Shown piece by piece: positions 1 to 9,891 of a DNA stretch of 64,000 bases (position 1 is its first letter; each line of letters opens with the position of its first letter). Under the pieces are notes generated by a model. It saw only the letters and a program-made list of their open reading frames with translations, was not told the origin of the DNA and ran no database searches. The DNA is from Pseudomonas congelans (GTDB lineage: Bacteria; Pseudomonadota; Gammaproteobacteria; Pseudomonadales; Pseudomonadaceae): NCBI RefSeq assembly GCF_900103225.1, contig NZ_FNJH01000002.1, forward strand, positions 62,001 to 126,000, read 5' to 3'. A program made the position numbers and the translations under genes.

Positions 1-1
1 C

Positions 2-148
2 AAACTGCCTGAAGATGTTCAAGCCAAATTGCTGCCGCAAGACCAGTACAAGAATGTCAAACCGATCGAGAAAGCAGACGCATGGGAGAAAACCTCCAAA
101 GCGCTGCCGCAGATGTGGAACGAGCAGGTCATCATCGAGATGAACTGA
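2..148 (+). CDS. ABC transporter substrate-binding protein, C-terminal end (partial)
   Basis: Only the last 48 codons are present, reading in frame 2 from the window edge to TGA at 146-148. The tail (LPEDVQAKLLPQDQYKNVKP...EQVIIEMN) looks like the C-terminus of a periplasmic binding protein of the iron/polyamine/2-aminoethylphosphonate type. The main support is context: a phosphatase-family enzyme, two permeases and an ATPase follow on the same strand with tight spacing, so this would be the solute-binding subunit of that importer. The fold itself cannot be checked from this fragment. Confidence 0.55.
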   Translation, partial: KLPEDVQAKLLPQDQYKNVKPIEKADAWEKTSKALPQMWNEQVIIEMN

Positions 149-226
149 TTCTCTCCTGCGGCTCAGGGATGAAGTCGTGTACACCGGGCGAGCCAGTCTC
201 GCCCGTTCTTTCAAAGCGAGTCGCCC

Positions 227-1033
227 ATGAAACACAACGTCATCCTGATCGTGCTAGACGGCCTCAATTACGAAGTGGCACGCCATGCGATGGGGCATCT
301 TCAAGCCTGGCACGCTGCAGGACGGGCCGCGCTCTACAAGATGGAATGCGAACTGCCCGCCCTCTCCCGTCCCCTTTACGAATGCATACTGACCGGTGTC
401 GCGCCCATTGACAGCGGCATCGTGCACAACAACGTCTCGCGCCTGTCGAATCAGCGCAGCATCTTTCACTATGCTCGCGACGCCGGGCTGAGTACGGCAG
501 CGGCGGCCTATCACTGGGTCAGCGAGCTGTACAACCGTGCGCCTTTCGACCCGGCACGCGATCGCCACACCGAGGCAGCGGACCTGCCGATCCAGCACGG
601 CCTGTTCTACTGGGCCGATCACTACCCTGATTCGCACCTGTTCGCCGACGCCGAAAGTCTGCGTCTAAGCCACGCCCCGAACTTTCTGCTGATTCACCCC
701 ATGAACATCGACGACGCCGGGCACAAGCACGGCCTCGATACTGCGCAGTACCGCAACAGCGCCCGCAGCGCCGACATCATTCTGGCTGACTACCTGCAAC
801 GCTGGCTGGACGCGGGTTATCAAGTGCTGGTGACGGCCGACCACGGCATGAACAATGACCGCTCGCACAACGGGCTGTTGCCGGAAGAGCGGGAAGTGCC
901 GCTGTTCGTCATCGGTGATGCCTTCAGCCTGAATGTTGACGCAACGCCGCGCCAGACCGACCTGTGCGGCACGGTCTGCGAACTGCTGGGTATCCCCCAC
1001 GACAAGCCGATCTGCCGGGAGCTCCTCAATTGA
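227..1033 (+). CDS. alkaline phosphatase-superfamily hydrolase (nucleotide pyrophosphatase/phosphodiesterase-like)
   Basis: 268 aa. The N-terminus VILIVLDGLNYE carries the metal-binding Asp of the alkaline phosphatase/NPP superfamily. Further metal-site motifs are HPMNIDDAGHKHG near residues 155-167 and TADHGMN near 203-209. No signal peptide is seen, so it is probably cytoplasmic. It lies inside an ABC importer operon and its stop overlaps the TTG start of the next permease. Such enzymes beside FbpC/PotA-type importers often act on a phosphate ester or phosphonate that the importer brings in. The exact substrate is inference. Confidence 0.75.
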   Translation: MKHNVILIVLDGLNYEVARHAMGHLQAWHAAGRAALYKMECELPALSRPLYECILTGVAPIDSGIVHNNVSRLSNQRSIFHYARDAGLSTAAAAYHWVSELYNRAPFDPARDRHTEAADLPIQHGLFYWADHYPDSHLFADAESLRLSHAPNFLLIHPMNIDDAGHKHGLDTAQYRNSARSADIILADYLQRWLDAGYQVLVTADHGMNNDRSHNGLLPEEREVPLFVIGDAFSLNVDATPRQTDLCGTVCELLGIPHDKPICRELLN

Positions 1034-1872
1034 CGACCTTTTCCCGAGGCAAGTGGCTGGGCCTGCTGTGCCTGCTGCCCTTCGCCGTATTCTTCATCGT
1101 GTTTCAGATTGCACCGCTGTTGTGGGTCGCGATTCACAGCCTGCAAAGCGATGCCGGCTGGGGCTGGGAAAACTTCACCCGGGCGTTCAGCTCGAAGTTC
1201 TATCGGCAGGCCATTCAGTACAGCCTGGAGATCAGTTTCTGGTCGAGCCTGTTCGGCATCGTCATTTCCGTCCTGGGCGCCTATTCACTGCGCAAGGTGG
1301 ATTCTCGGCTGCGCGATTTCGTCAATTCCTTCGCCAACATGACCAGCAATTTTGCCGGTGTTCCACTGGCGTTCGCGTTCATCATCCTGCTGGGGTTCAA
1401 CGGCGCGCTGACCCTGATCCTCAAGCAGACCGGGATCATCGATGACTTCAACCTGTATTCCAAGACCGGGCTGATCATCCTCTATACCTATTTCCAGATC
1501 CCCCTGGGTGTGCTGCTGCTCTACCCGGCATTCGATGCCGTGCGCGAAGACTGGAACGAGTCGGCAGCGTTGCTGGGTGCCAGCAGCTATCAGTTCTGGC
1601 GCTACATCGGCCTGCCGGTGCTGACCCCGGCACTGCTCGGCACCTTCGTCATTCTGCTGGCCAATGCGCTCGGCGCCTATGCCACGGTCTACGCGCTGAC
1701 CACCGGAAATTTCAACGTACTGCCCATCCGTATCGCGGCAATGGTCGCGGGCGATATCACGCTTGATCCGAACATGGCCAGCGCGCTGGCGATGATTCTG
1801 GTCGGGCTCATGACCCTGGTCACCGTGGTCCATCAGTGGCTGTTGAGAAGGAGCTACCATGTCACGCGTTGA
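1030..1872 (+). CDS. ABC transporter inner-membrane permease
   Basis: 280 aa, read from TTG at 1030. That codon overlaps the upstream stop (TTGA) and has a GGGAG ribosome site about 8 nt upstream, so translation is probably coupled. It has a typical binding-protein-dependent permease pattern with about six hydrophobic segments. The EAA loop is around DWNESAALLGASSYQFWRYIGLP. It forms a heterodimer with the next permease. The family is the CysTWA/PotB/2-aminoethylphosphonate type; the substrate is unknown. Confidence 0.82.
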   Translation: MTTFSRGKWLGLLCLLPFAVFFIVFQIAPLLWVAIHSLQSDAGWGWENFTRAFSSKFYRQAIQYSLEISFWSSLFGIVISVLGAYSLRKVDSRLRDFVNSFANMTSNFAGVPLAFAFIILLGFNGALTLILKQTGIIDDFNLYSKTGLIILYTYFQIPLGVLLLYPAFDAVREDWNESAALLGASSYQFWRYIGLPVLTPALLGTFVILLANALGAYATVYALTTGNFNVLPIRIAAMVAGDITLDPNMASALAMILVGLMTLVTVVHQWLLRRSYHVTR

Positions 1873-2656
1873 ACGAGGGCCTGCGAGCATTTATCACAAG
1901 ACAGTGGTCTACCTGCTGTTCCTGATCCTCTTGCTGCCGCTGGCCGGCACCTTTCTGTACTCGATCGCGACCAGTTGGTCGGCGACCATTCTGCCCAGCG
2001 GCCTGACCTTCAAATGGTACGTGGCGCTGTGGAGCGACCCGCGCTTTCTGACGGCGTTCGGCCAGTCATTGCTGGTCTGCGTTGGCGCACTGGTCCTTTC
2101 GGTGGTGCTGATTCTGCCCCTGCTGTTCGTCGTGCATTACTACTTTCCGCGCCTCGACGGGCTGATGAACATCCTCATCCTGCTGCCGTTCGCCGTACCG
2201 CCGGTGGTCTCCTCGGTCGGCCTGCTGCAGCTGTATGGCTCAGGGCCCATGGCCATGGTCGGCACACCGTGGATTCTGATCGGCTGTTACTTCACGGTCG
2301 CCCTACCCTTCATGTACCGCGCCATCACCAACAACCTGCAGGCCATCAACCTGACGGACCTGATGGATGCAGCCCAATTGCTCGGCGCCAGCACCTGGCA
2401 GGCGGCGTTCATGGTCGTGCTGCCCAACCTGCGCAAGGGCCTGATGATTGCCCTGCTGCTGTCGTTCTCGTTTCTGTTCGGCGAATTCGTGTTCGCCAAC
2501 CTGCTGGTCGGCACGCGCTATGAAACCCTGCAGGTCTACCTCAACAACATGCGCAACAGCAGCGGTCACTTCAACAGTGCGCTGGTGATTTCCTATTTCC
2601 TCTTCGTGCTGGTGCTGACCTGGGCCGCCAATCGACTGAACAAGGACAAAGACTGA
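1859..2656 (+). CDS. ABC transporter inner-membrane permease (second subunit)
   Basis: 265 aa, overlapping the first permease by 14 nt. It is strongly hydrophobic with about six membrane segments. The EAA-like cytoplasmic loop is LMDAAQLLGASTWQAAFMVVLP near residues 165-186, the site that docks on the ATPase. It pairs with the preceding permease. The importer family is clear; the substrate is not. Confidence 0.82.
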   Translation: MSRVERGPASIYHKTVVYLLFLILLLPLAGTFLYSIATSWSATILPSGLTFKWYVALWSDPRFLTAFGQSLLVCVGALVLSVVLILPLLFVVHYYFPRLDGLMNILILLPFAVPPVVSSVGLLQLYGSGPMAMVGTPWILIGCYFTVALPFMYRAITNNLQAINLTDLMDAAQLLGASTWQAAFMVVLPNLRKGLMIALLLSFSFLFGEFVFANLLVGTRYETLQVYLNNMRNSSGHFNSALVISYFLFVLVLTWAANRLNKDKD

Positions 2657-2657
2657 G

Positions 2658-3647
2658 ATGAGTTTTGTCAGCATTGAAAACCTGCAGAAAAGCTACGCCA
2701 GCACGTCAGTGTTCAGCGACATCAACTGCAGCATCGCGAAGGGCGAATTCGTTACCTTGCTGGGCCCGTCGGGCTGCGGCAAATCCACCTTATTGCGTTG
2801 TATCGCCGGGCTGACCCCGGTCAACAGCGGGCGCATTCTGCTCGATGGCAGCGACCTGGTGCCGCTCACACCGCAAAAGCGCAACATCGGCATGGTGTTC
2901 CAGAGCTATGCGCTGTTTCCCAACATGACCGTCGAGCAAAACGTAGCCTTCGGCCTGCGGATTCAGAAAGTCAGTGCCGACGAGAGCGCAAGGCGCGTTG
3001 CCGAGATTCTGCGCATGGTCGAGTTGCACGATTTTGCCACGCGCTACCCGCATCAGTTGTCAGGCGGGCAATGCCAGCGCGTCGCGCTGGCACGCTCGCT
3101 GGTCACTCGCCCGCGTCTGCTGTTGCTCGATGAGCCGCTGTCAGCGCTGGATGCGCGGATTCGCAAGAACCTGCGCGAACAGATCCGCGCCATTCAGCGC
3201 GAGCTGAGCCTGACCACTATTTTCGTGACCCACGACCAGGAAGAAGCGCTGACCATGTCAGACCGTATTTTCCTGATGAACCAGGGCCGGATTGTGCAGA
3301 GCGGCGACGCCGAAACCCTCTATACCGCGCCTGTGGACGTCTTCGCCGCAGGCTTCATCGGCAACTACAACCTGCTGGAAGCCGACGACGCCACTCGCCT
3401 GATGCAGCGCCCGATCAACAGCCGTGTCGCGATCCGCCCTGAATCGATCCAATTGAGCCTGACAGGCGAACTGGAAGGCGAAGTACGCAGTCACAGTCTG
3501 CTTGGCAACGTCATCCGCTACCGGGTGCAGGCCCGTGGCGTGGAACTGGTGGTCGACGTGCTGAACCGCAGCGCCGACGACCTGCACCCGGACGGAAGGC
3601 GTGTAACACTGAACATCGAACCGTCGGCACTTTGCGCCTTGAACTGA
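2658..3647 (+). CDS. ABC transporter ATP-binding protein (PotA/FbpC family)
   Basis: 329 aa. Walker A is GPSGCGKST near residues 36-44, the Q-loop is VFQSYALFP, the signature is LSGGQCQRVALARSL, Walker B is LLLLDEPLSALD, and the H-loop is VTHDQEEAL. The C-terminal 90 residues form a TOBE-like regulatory domain. It begins 2 nt after the second permease and powers that importer. The ABC class is certain; the transported compound is not. Confidence 0.88.
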   Translation: MSFVSIENLQKSYASTSVFSDINCSIAKGEFVTLLGPSGCGKSTLLRCIAGLTPVNSGRILLDGSDLVPLTPQKRNIGMVFQSYALFPNMTVEQNVAFGLRIQKVSADESARRVAEILRMVELHDFATRYPHQLSGGQCQRVALARSLVTRPRLLLLDEPLSALDARIRKNLREQIRAIQRELSLTTIFVTHDQEEALTMSDRIFLMNQGRIVQSGDAETLYTAPVDVFAAGFIGNYNLLEADDATRLMQRPINSRVAIRPESIQLSLTGELEGEVRSHSLLGNVIRYRVQARGVELVVDVLNRSADDLHPDGRRVTLNIEPSALCALN

Positions 3648-3756
3648 ACGCGCCGTGAACTGAATTTGTTCTGCACGAATAACGCCACACGCTTGCCGAT
3701 CAAGACGCCAAGCGTGAAGCTGACAACTGATTCAACAGACTTTAGGAGAAACGCAC

Positions 3757-4410
3757 ATGCCCCTGGCAATTTTCGACCTGGACGAGACCCTGATCGGTGG
3801 TGACTGCGCCACGCTCTGGAGCGAGCAGATGGGTCGCCTGGGCTGGGTTGATTCGACGTCGTTCATGCAACGCAACGACGAACTGATGGCTGCCTACAGC
3901 GCGGGCGAGCTCGCGATGGAAGACTACATGGCCTTCAGCCTGGAACCCATGGCTGGCCGTACACCTGAAGAAATCGATCATCTGGTCGGCCCTTGGGTAG
4001 AGGACGTCATCGAACCGATCATCTACAGTGACGCCTGCACCTGCATTGCAAAGCACCGCGCCAAGGGTGACCGCATTCTGGTGATCTCGGCGTCGGGCGT
4101 GCACCTGGTCAAGCCGATTGCCGAACGCCTCGGGATCGACGAAGTGCTGGGTATCGAGCTGGAGGTGCAGCATGGCGTCTACAGCGGTGCCACCGTCGGC
4201 GTGCTGACCTATCGGGAAGGCAAGATCACGCGCCTGATGGAGTGGCTGGATGCCGAGGGGGAAAATCTCGAGGGTGCGAGTTTCTATTCGGATTCGCGCA
4301 ATGACCTGCCGCTGCTGCTCAAGGTTGACCACCCTAACGTGGTCAACCCCGATGCCGTGTTACTGGAACACGCGCAGAAAGCAGGCTGGCCGGTGCACGA
4401 CTGGAGCTGA
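3757..4410 (+). CDS. HAD-superfamily subfamily IB phosphatase
   Basis: 217 aa. The N-terminus FDLDETLIGGD supplies the catalytic DxD pair (D7, D9) of HAD phosphatases. Motif II is VISASG and motif III/IV is in FYSDSRNDLPLL. The layout matches SerB-like HAD-IB enzymes such as phosphoserine or histidinol-phosphate phosphatases, but the substrate cannot be read from sequence. AGGAG lies 6-8 nt before ATG. It lies about 110 bp after the ABC ATPase and could have its own promoter. Confidence 0.78.
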   Translation: MPLAIFDLDETLIGGDCATLWSEQMGRLGWVDSTSFMQRNDELMAAYSAGELAMEDYMAFSLEPMAGRTPEEIDHLVGPWVEDVIEPIIYSDACTCIAKHRAKGDRILVISASGVHLVKPIAERLGIDEVLGIELEVQHGVYSGATVGVLTYREGKITRLMEWLDAEGENLEGASFYSDSRNDLPLLLKVDHPNVVNPDAVLLEHAQKAGWPVHDWS

Positions 4411-4429
4411 GTCCAGAGGCACCGCCGGG

Positions 4430-5392
4430 TCAGACCAGACTTTCGTCGATCACCAGCACGATCTTGCCGGACACCGTGTTGGTCGCCAGCTCTTCGAACG
4501 CCGCTTCGGCATCCTTGACCGCAAAGGATTTCGCCAGTTGCGGCTTGAGGCGACCTTCAGTGAACAGCGGCCAGACGTGCTGGCCCAGATCGCTGAGCAG
4601 ATCGGCCTTGAATGTATCGTCTCGGCTGCGCAGGGTCGATCCCATCAACTGGATACGCTTGCCCAGCACGTGAGCCAGATCCACCTGCGCCTCGCGGCCG
4701 CTCATGATGCCGATCAGCACCCAGCGACCATCCAGGGCCAGCAGTTTGACGTTGAGCTCGGCGTAGCTCGCCCCCACCGGGTCGAGGATGACGTTGAACG
4801 GTGCAAAATCGTTCAGGCCCTCAAGACTTTCGCTGCGTACCACGCCGCCCTGAGCACCCAGTTCGACGCAATAGGCCAGCCGTTCGGCCGAGCCGACGCT
4901 GACCCAGACCGGGTTGCCAAACGCCTTGCAAAGCTGAATCCCGGCTGAACCAACCCCACTTGCACCAGCGTGCAATAAAACCTTCTCGCCAGGCTTGAGC
5001 CCGGCGAGCTCGAACAGGTTCAGCCACGCCGTGGCATAGACCTCGGGAATGGCCGCCGCCTCATGCAGCGACAGCCCTTCCGGTACCGGCAGCACGTGTC
5101 GCCCGTCGACCACCACTTCTTCGGCCATCGCCCCGCCCGCCAACAGCGCGCAGACGCGGTCTCCGACCACCCAGGACGTACCCGGGCCGACTTCGGCGAT
5201 CACGCCCGAGCACTCCAGACCCAGTGTCTGAGTGACGCCGGGCGGCGGCGGATACTTGCCTTCGCGCTGCAGCAGATCGGCACGATTCAAACCTGCAGCT
5301 GCCACTTTGATACGTACCTGCCCCACATCAAGGGCCGGACTCGGCTCCTCGACCCATTCCACATGTCCTTCAACGCCTTGCAATGCCTTCAC
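4430..5392 (-). CDS. NAD(P)H:quinone oxidoreductase, zinc-independent MDR family
   Basis: 320 aa, starting at GTG with GGAGG upstream. It is a medium-chain dehydrogenase of the QOR/PIG3 type: an N-terminal GroES-like domain (AAGLNRADLLQREGKYPPPPG), then a Rossmann domain with the nucleotide motif HAGASGVGSAGIQL near residues 141-154. The structural zinc cysteines of alcohol dehydrogenases are absent. It probably reduces quinones or enals with NADPH in the cytoplasm. It converges with the HAD gene. Confidence 0.85.
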   Translation of the reverse strand: MKALQGVEGHVEWVEEPSPALDVGQVRIKVAAAGLNRADLLQREGKYPPPPGVTQTLGLECSGVIAEVGPGTSWVVGDRVCALLAGGAMAEEVVVDGRHVLPVPEGLSLHEAAAIPEVYATAWLNLFELAGLKPGEKVLLHAGASGVGSAGIQLCKAFGNPVWVSVGSAERLAYCVELGAQGGVVRSESLEGLNDFAPFNVILDPVGASYAELNVKLLALDGRWVLIGIMSGREAQVDLAHVLGKRIQLMGSTLRSRDDTFKADLLSDLGQHVWPLFTEGRLKPQLAKSFAVKDAEAAFEELATNTVSGKIVLVIDESLV

Positions 5393-5530
5393 GGTGCCTC
5401 CATAGTGAGTCCAGACTGAGCCCGTGGCTGTTTTGCCCGGGCTTTTGCATTATGCGGCCGGGTCCAAAGGAACCGGCGACCTCAAAGACGGCCTAATATG
5501 CGTTATCAATTGTCCTCGCGTCGAATCAGC

Positions 5531-7612
5531 ATGAAGCAATTATTCCCCAGCACTGCCCTCGCACTGTTTGTCGGCCTTAGCGTTTTGCCGATGTCAGCCA
5601 GTACCTTTGCCGCCAACAGCTGGGATAACCTTCAGCCGGACCGCGACGAAGTGATTGCCAGCCTCAACGTGGTTGAGCTGCTCAAACGACATCACTACAG
5701 CAAGCCGCCCCTGGACGACAAGCGCTCAGCGATTATTTACCAGAGCTACATCAAGCAACTGGACCCCTCGCGCAGCTATTTCATGGCCAGCGACATTGCC
5801 GATTTCGACAAATGGCAATTCCAGTTCGACGATTTCCTGAAAAGTGGCGACCTGAACGCCGGCTTCATCATCTACAAGCGCTATCTGGACCGCGTCAACG
5901 CGCGTCTGAACTTTGCGCTGGGCGAGTTGGGCAAGGGCGTCGACAAGCTCGACTTCAATACCAAGGAAACCCTGCTGGTCGACCGCAAGGACGCCGCATG
6001 GCCCAAGGATACAGCCGAGCTCGACGAACTGTGGCGCAAGCGCATCAAGGATGAAGTCCTGCGGTTGAAGATTGCAGGCAAGGACCCGGCGAAGATTCAG
6101 GAAACCCTGACCAAACGCTACAAGAATCAGCAGGCGCGTCTGAACCAGACCCGTGCCGAAGATATCTTCCAGGCCTACATCAACACGTTCGCCATGTCCT
6201 ACGACCCGCACACCAACTACCTGTCACCTGACAGCGCGGAGAACTTCGACATCAACATGAGCCTGTCGCTGGAAGGCATCGGCGCCGTGTTGCAGAGCGA
6301 CAACGACAACGTGAAGATCGTGCGTCTGGTCCCGGCAGGTCCAGCGGCCAAGACCAAGCAGGTCGCGCCGGCCGACAAGATCGTGGCCGTTGCCCAGGGC
6401 GACAAGGAAATGGTCGACGTGATCGGCTGGCGCCTGGATGAAGTGGTCAAGCTGATCCGCGGTCCGAAAGGATCCGTGGTACGCCTGGAGATCATCCCGG
6501 CCAGCAATGCGCCGAATGACCAGACCAGCAAGATCGTTGCCATCACCCGTGAAGCGGTGAAACTTGAAGAACAGGCGGCCAAGAAGTCGATCCTGCACAT
6601 CAAGCAGGATGGCAAGGACTACAAGCTCGGCGTCATCGACATTCCGGCCTTTTATCTGGACTTCAAGGCCTACCGTGCTGGCGATCCGGAATACAAGAGC
6701 ACCACCCGTGACGTGAAGAAACTGCTCACCGAGTTGCAGGCCGAGAAGGTCGACGGTGTGGTTCTGGATCTGCGCAACAACGGTGGTGGTTCGTTGCAGG
6801 AAGCCACCGAGCTGACCAGCCTGTTCATCGACAAGGGCCCGACCGTACTGGTGCGTAATGCCGACGGCAAGGTCGACGTTCTGGAAGACGAAGCCAAGGG
6901 CGCGTTCTACAAAGGCCCGATGGCATTGCTGGTCAACCGTCTGTCTGCTTCGGCATCGGAGATTTTCGCCGGGGCGATGCAGGATTATCACCGCGCGCTG
7001 GTGATCGGAGGTCAGACCTTCGGTAAAGGCACCGTGCAGACCATTCAGCCGCTCAATCACGGCGAACTGAAACTGACGCTGGCCAAGTTCTACCGGGTTT
7101 CCGGCCAGAGTACCCAGCATCAGGGTGTGGTACCGGACATCACTTACCCGTCGCTGATCGACACCAAGGAAATCGGCGAGAGCGCGCTGCCCGAGGCCAT
7201 GCCGTGGGACAGCATCAAACCGGCGATCAGGCCGGCGATCGATCCGTTCAAGCCGTTCCTGGCCCAATTGCAGGCGCGTCATGAGGCACGCTCGGCAAAA
7301 GACGCCGAGTTCGTGTTCATCGAGGATCGCCTGGCGCTGGCCAAGAAGCTGATGAACGAAAAGACCGTCAGTCTCAATGAAGCTGACCGTCGTGCCGAGC
7401 ATGCCTCTATCGAAAGCAAGCAGCTTGCGCTGGAAAACACCCGCCGCAAGGCCAAGGGTGAAGAGCCGCTCAAAGAGCTGAAGAAAGAGGACGAAGACGC
7501 GCTGCCGGTAGAAGACGAGAAAACCAAACCCGAGGACGATGCCTATCTGGCAGAGACCGGGCGCATTCTTATCGACTACCTGGGTCTGAGTGCGGCTGTC
7601 GCGAAAAAGTAA
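5531..7612 (+). CDS. prc: carboxyl-terminal (tail-specific) processing protease
   Basis: 693 aa from ATG 5531, chosen because KQLFPSTALALFVGLSVLPMSASTFA then forms a proper signal peptide; an in-frame ATG at 5498 would bury it. A PDZ domain follows (about 235-310). The catalytic pair is Ser474 in LSASASEIF and Lys499 in TFGKGTVQ, 25 residues apart as in E. coli Tsp. A DUF3340-like charged C-terminal region completes the S41 protease. It degrades periplasmic proteins and trims peptidoglycan-related substrates. Confidence 0.93.
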   Translation: MKQLFPSTALALFVGLSVLPMSASTFAANSWDNLQPDRDEVIASLNVVELLKRHHYSKPPLDDKRSAIIYQSYIKQLDPSRSYFMASDIADFDKWQFQFDDFLKSGDLNAGFIIYKRYLDRVNARLNFALGELGKGVDKLDFNTKETLLVDRKDAAWPKDTAELDELWRKRIKDEVLRLKIAGKDPAKIQETLTKRYKNQQARLNQTRAEDIFQAYINTFAMSYDPHTNYLSPDSAENFDINMSLSLEGIGAVLQSDNDNVKIVRLVPAGPAAKTKQVAPADKIVAVAQGDKEMVDVIGWRLDEVVKLIRGPKGSVVRLEIIPASNAPNDQTSKIVAITREAVKLEEQAAKKSILHIKQDGKDYKLGVIDIPAFYLDFKAYRAGDPEYKSTTRDVKKLLTELQAEKVDGVVLDLRNNGGGSLQEATELTSLFIDKGPTVLVRNADGKVDVLEDEAKGAFYKGPMALLVNRLSASASEIFAGAMQDYHRALVIGGQTFGKGTVQTIQPLNHGELKLTLAKFYRVSGQSTQHQGVVPDITYPSLIDTKEIGESALPEAMPWDSIKPAIRPAIDPFKPFLAQLQARHEARSAKDAEFVFIEDRLALAKKLMNEKTVSLNEADRRAEHASIESKQLALENTRRKAKGEEPLKELKKEDEDALPVEDEKTKPEDDAYLAETGRILIDYLGLSAAVAKK

Positions 7613-7679
7613 CGCAGCCTCATTGATGGCTATTTAGTCTCAACGTCATCAAACAGTCATGAAGCTGTCGTGAAATACG

Positions 7680-7710
7680 GGGCTGAACGCGAAAGCGCTC
7701 AGCCCTTTTT
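7680..7710 (+). terminator. rho-independent terminator after prc
   Basis: An 11-bp near-perfect stem (GGGCTGAACGC / GCGCTCAGCCC) is followed by TTTTT. It lies 67 nt after the prc stop and just before the start of the EAL/GGDEF gene. Confidence 0.8.
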
Positions 7711-7729
7711 CATTCTCTTCGAGACGACC

Positions 7730-9502
7730 ATGACCATAACAGAGCAGCTGAGCGCACTGAGTTCCATTCTGGCTCGTGGTGATTTGCACAGTTTGTTCCA
7801 GCCCATCGTCTCGCTGTCGGAGCACCGTATTCTGGGCTATGAAGCCCTGACTCGCGGCCCGTCCAACAGCGCCCTGCACTCGCCCTTGAACCTGTTCGCC
7901 ATCGCCCGCCAGGCCGGTCGCCTGAGCGAGTTGGAGTTGAGCTGCCGGGACAGCGCCTGCCGGCGTTTCAGTCAGCAGAAGTTGCCGGGCAAGCTGTTTC
8001 TCAACGTCTCCCCCGAATCGCTGCTCGAAACCTCTCATCCTCCAGGTCGGACTCTGGAAATGCTGCGTCGGTACCACATAGCGCCCAAGGACGTGGTCAT
8101 TGAATTGACCGAGCAGATGCCGACCGATGATTTCGATCTGCTGTACAACGCCTTGCACCACTATCGCGACATGGGTTTTTCCATCGCGCTGGACGATCTC
8201 GGTGCCGGTTATTCGAGTTTGCGACTCTGGTCGGAGCTGCGCCCGGACTACGTGAAAATCGATCGGCACTTCATCGACGGCATTCACCAGGATGCGGTAA
8301 AGCGCGAGTTCGTCGGCTCCATGCTGCAGATGGCCAAGGCCTCCAGAGCGACGGTGATTGCCGAAGGCATCGAATTGCCAGAAGAGCTGGCGACGCTTAA
8401 AGAGATGGGCGTGAACCTGGTTCAAGGCTATCTGCTGGCTCGCCCTCAGGAGCGCCCGCCGCGCGATACCCGCGCCATGCTGCCCAGAACAGAGATCGCA
8501 GTGGCGCCGCTCAACGAAGAAGCCGCCGATCTGTCTGCCCTGCTCAACCCACAGCCATCGGTCAGCCAGTCCACTCCCACAGCTGAAGTCCTGGAAGCGT
8601 TTCGCAGGCAGGCCAACCTAAACTCTCTGGCGGTGCTGGATGACGAAGCCCGACCGTGTGGCATCGTCCACCGGCACTCGCTGTCAGAAGCACTGCTCAA
8701 GCCCTTCGGTACCGAGCTGTTTGCCCGCAAACCGATCAGCCGCCTGATGAGCAGTGACTTTCTGGCCGTTGAAGTCAGCCAGTCGCTGCAACAGGTCAGC
8801 CGGCTGTTGACCAGCCGTGCCCGGCAGCGCATCGAGGAGGATTTCATCATCACCTCGAACGGTGCCTATCTGGGACTGGGCCGGGTGATCGACGTACTCA
8901 AGCTGATTACCGAGATGAAGATCCAGCAGGCACGTTACGCCAACCCGCTGACCCTGCTGCCCGGCAACGTTCCGATTCAGCAGTGCCTGACTCGGCTGCT
9001 GCAGCAGGGCCGTGCGTCGATGATCTGCTACGTGGACATCGACAGCTTCAAGCCCTTCAATGACATCTACGGTTACGCCCGTGGCGACGAGGTATTGTTG
9101 TGTCTGGCGCAATGCCTGAGCGACCGCGTCGATCCGGCCAGGGACTTTGTCGGGCACATCGGCGGGGATGATTTTCTGATGGTGCTGGGCTTTGATGACT
9201 GGGAACGGCGCCTGAAAACCCTGCTGGATGATTTTCAGAATCAATGTCGACGTTTCTACCGCGCAGAACACCTGGAAGCCGGTTGCTTCATCGCCCTCAA
9301 CCGTCAGGGGCAACGCCAGGAATTCCCCCTGCTGTCACTGTCGATTGGCGTGGTCCACCTGCATGAAGAAAGCTGCACGCTGGTCGATGCCAGCCAGTTG
9401 GCCGACCTCGCCTCACAGGCCAAGCACTTCGCCAAGGATATCGCCGGCGCAAGCATTCACGTCATCGATTCGACGCGACTGGATTTGTTGATGCAGGCGT
9501 AA
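7730..9502 (+). CDS. EAL-CBS-GGDEF domain cyclic-di-GMP protein
   Basis: 590 aa from ATG 7730; the longer frame upstream runs through the prc terminator. The EAL domain comes first: EAL at 38-40, then VIELTEQ, DDLGAGYSSL and IAEGIE, so phosphodiesterase residues appear intact. A pair of CBS-like modules follows (about 270-395). The C-terminal GGDEF domain has the variant signature GGDDF at 478-482, so cyclase activity may be lost or altered. No membrane segment is seen. The EAL-first order is as in P. aeruginosa PA0285/FimX-unrelated proteins. Confidence 0.85.
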   Translation: MTITEQLSALSSILARGDLHSLFQPIVSLSEHRILGYEALTRGPSNSALHSPLNLFAIARQAGRLSELELSCRDSACRRFSQQKLPGKLFLNVSPESLLETSHPPGRTLEMLRRYHIAPKDVVIELTEQMPTDDFDLLYNALHHYRDMGFSIALDDLGAGYSSLRLWSELRPDYVKIDRHFIDGIHQDAVKREFVGSMLQMAKASRATVIAEGIELPEELATLKEMGVNLVQGYLLARPQERPPRDTRAMLPRTEIAVAPLNEEAADLSALLNPQPSVSQSTPTAEVLEAFRRQANLNSLAVLDDEARPCGIVHRHSLSEALLKPFGTELFARKPISRLMSSDFLAVEVSQSLQQVSRLLTSRARQRIEEDFIITSNGAYLGLGRVIDVLKLITEMKIQQARYANPLTLLPGNVPIQQCLTRLLQQGRASMICYVDIDSFKPFNDIYGYARGDEVLLCLAQCLSDRVDPARDFVGHIGGDDFLMVLGFDDWERRLKTLLDDFQNQCRRFYRAEHLEAGCFIALNRQGQRQEFPLLSLSIGVVHLHEESCTLVDASQLADLASQAKHFAKDIAGASIHVIDSTRLDLLMQA

Positions 9503-9519
9503 GGGCCGGTGTCATACCC

Positions 9520-9891
9520 TTACTGCGCTTCAACTTCCGGATAACTGTATTCAAAGACCCGAACCACCTCCGAGGCGTGCCAGGAGGCTGCAGCGACACC
9601 GTCCGAAGGCCCGGAGAAACGGCCCAGGCGCTCGGCGCACTCGAAAAACCCAGGCCGCGGCAGGCGGCTTGCGCCCTGGCTGATGACCAGCGAACTGCGC
9701 AAGGGCTGTTCGGCGCGGGCATCCATGGCGGCCAGGTGCTCCAGGGCCGCGGTGAGGGTCTGCATGGCCGGGCTGGGCAATTGCAGGCGCTCCACAAGAG
9801 CGCGATAGGTCAGCAGATGCCGTTGGCGCCGGGCCAGATCGAGTTCATTGAGCAACCCGTCCCAATGCTGACGACTGATGCGCACGCTCAC
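9520..9891 (-). CDS. conserved hypothetical protein, downstream partner of an XRE regulator
   Basis: 123 aa, helical, with no signal peptide and no recognised catalytic motif. Its start overlaps the stop of the upstream XRE-type gene by 4 nt, so the two are translated together. The C-terminus (SGPSDGVAAASWHASEVVRVFEYSYPEV) is the least helical part. A toxin-antitoxin reading is possible from gene size and pairing, but nothing in the sequence shows toxicity. Confidence 0.6.
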   Translation of the reverse strand: MSVRISRQHWDGLLNELDLARRQRHLLTYRALVERLQLPSPAMQTLTAALEHLAAMDARAEQPLRSSLVISQGASRLPRPGFFECAERLGRFSGPSDGVAAASWHASEVVRVFEYSYPEVEAQ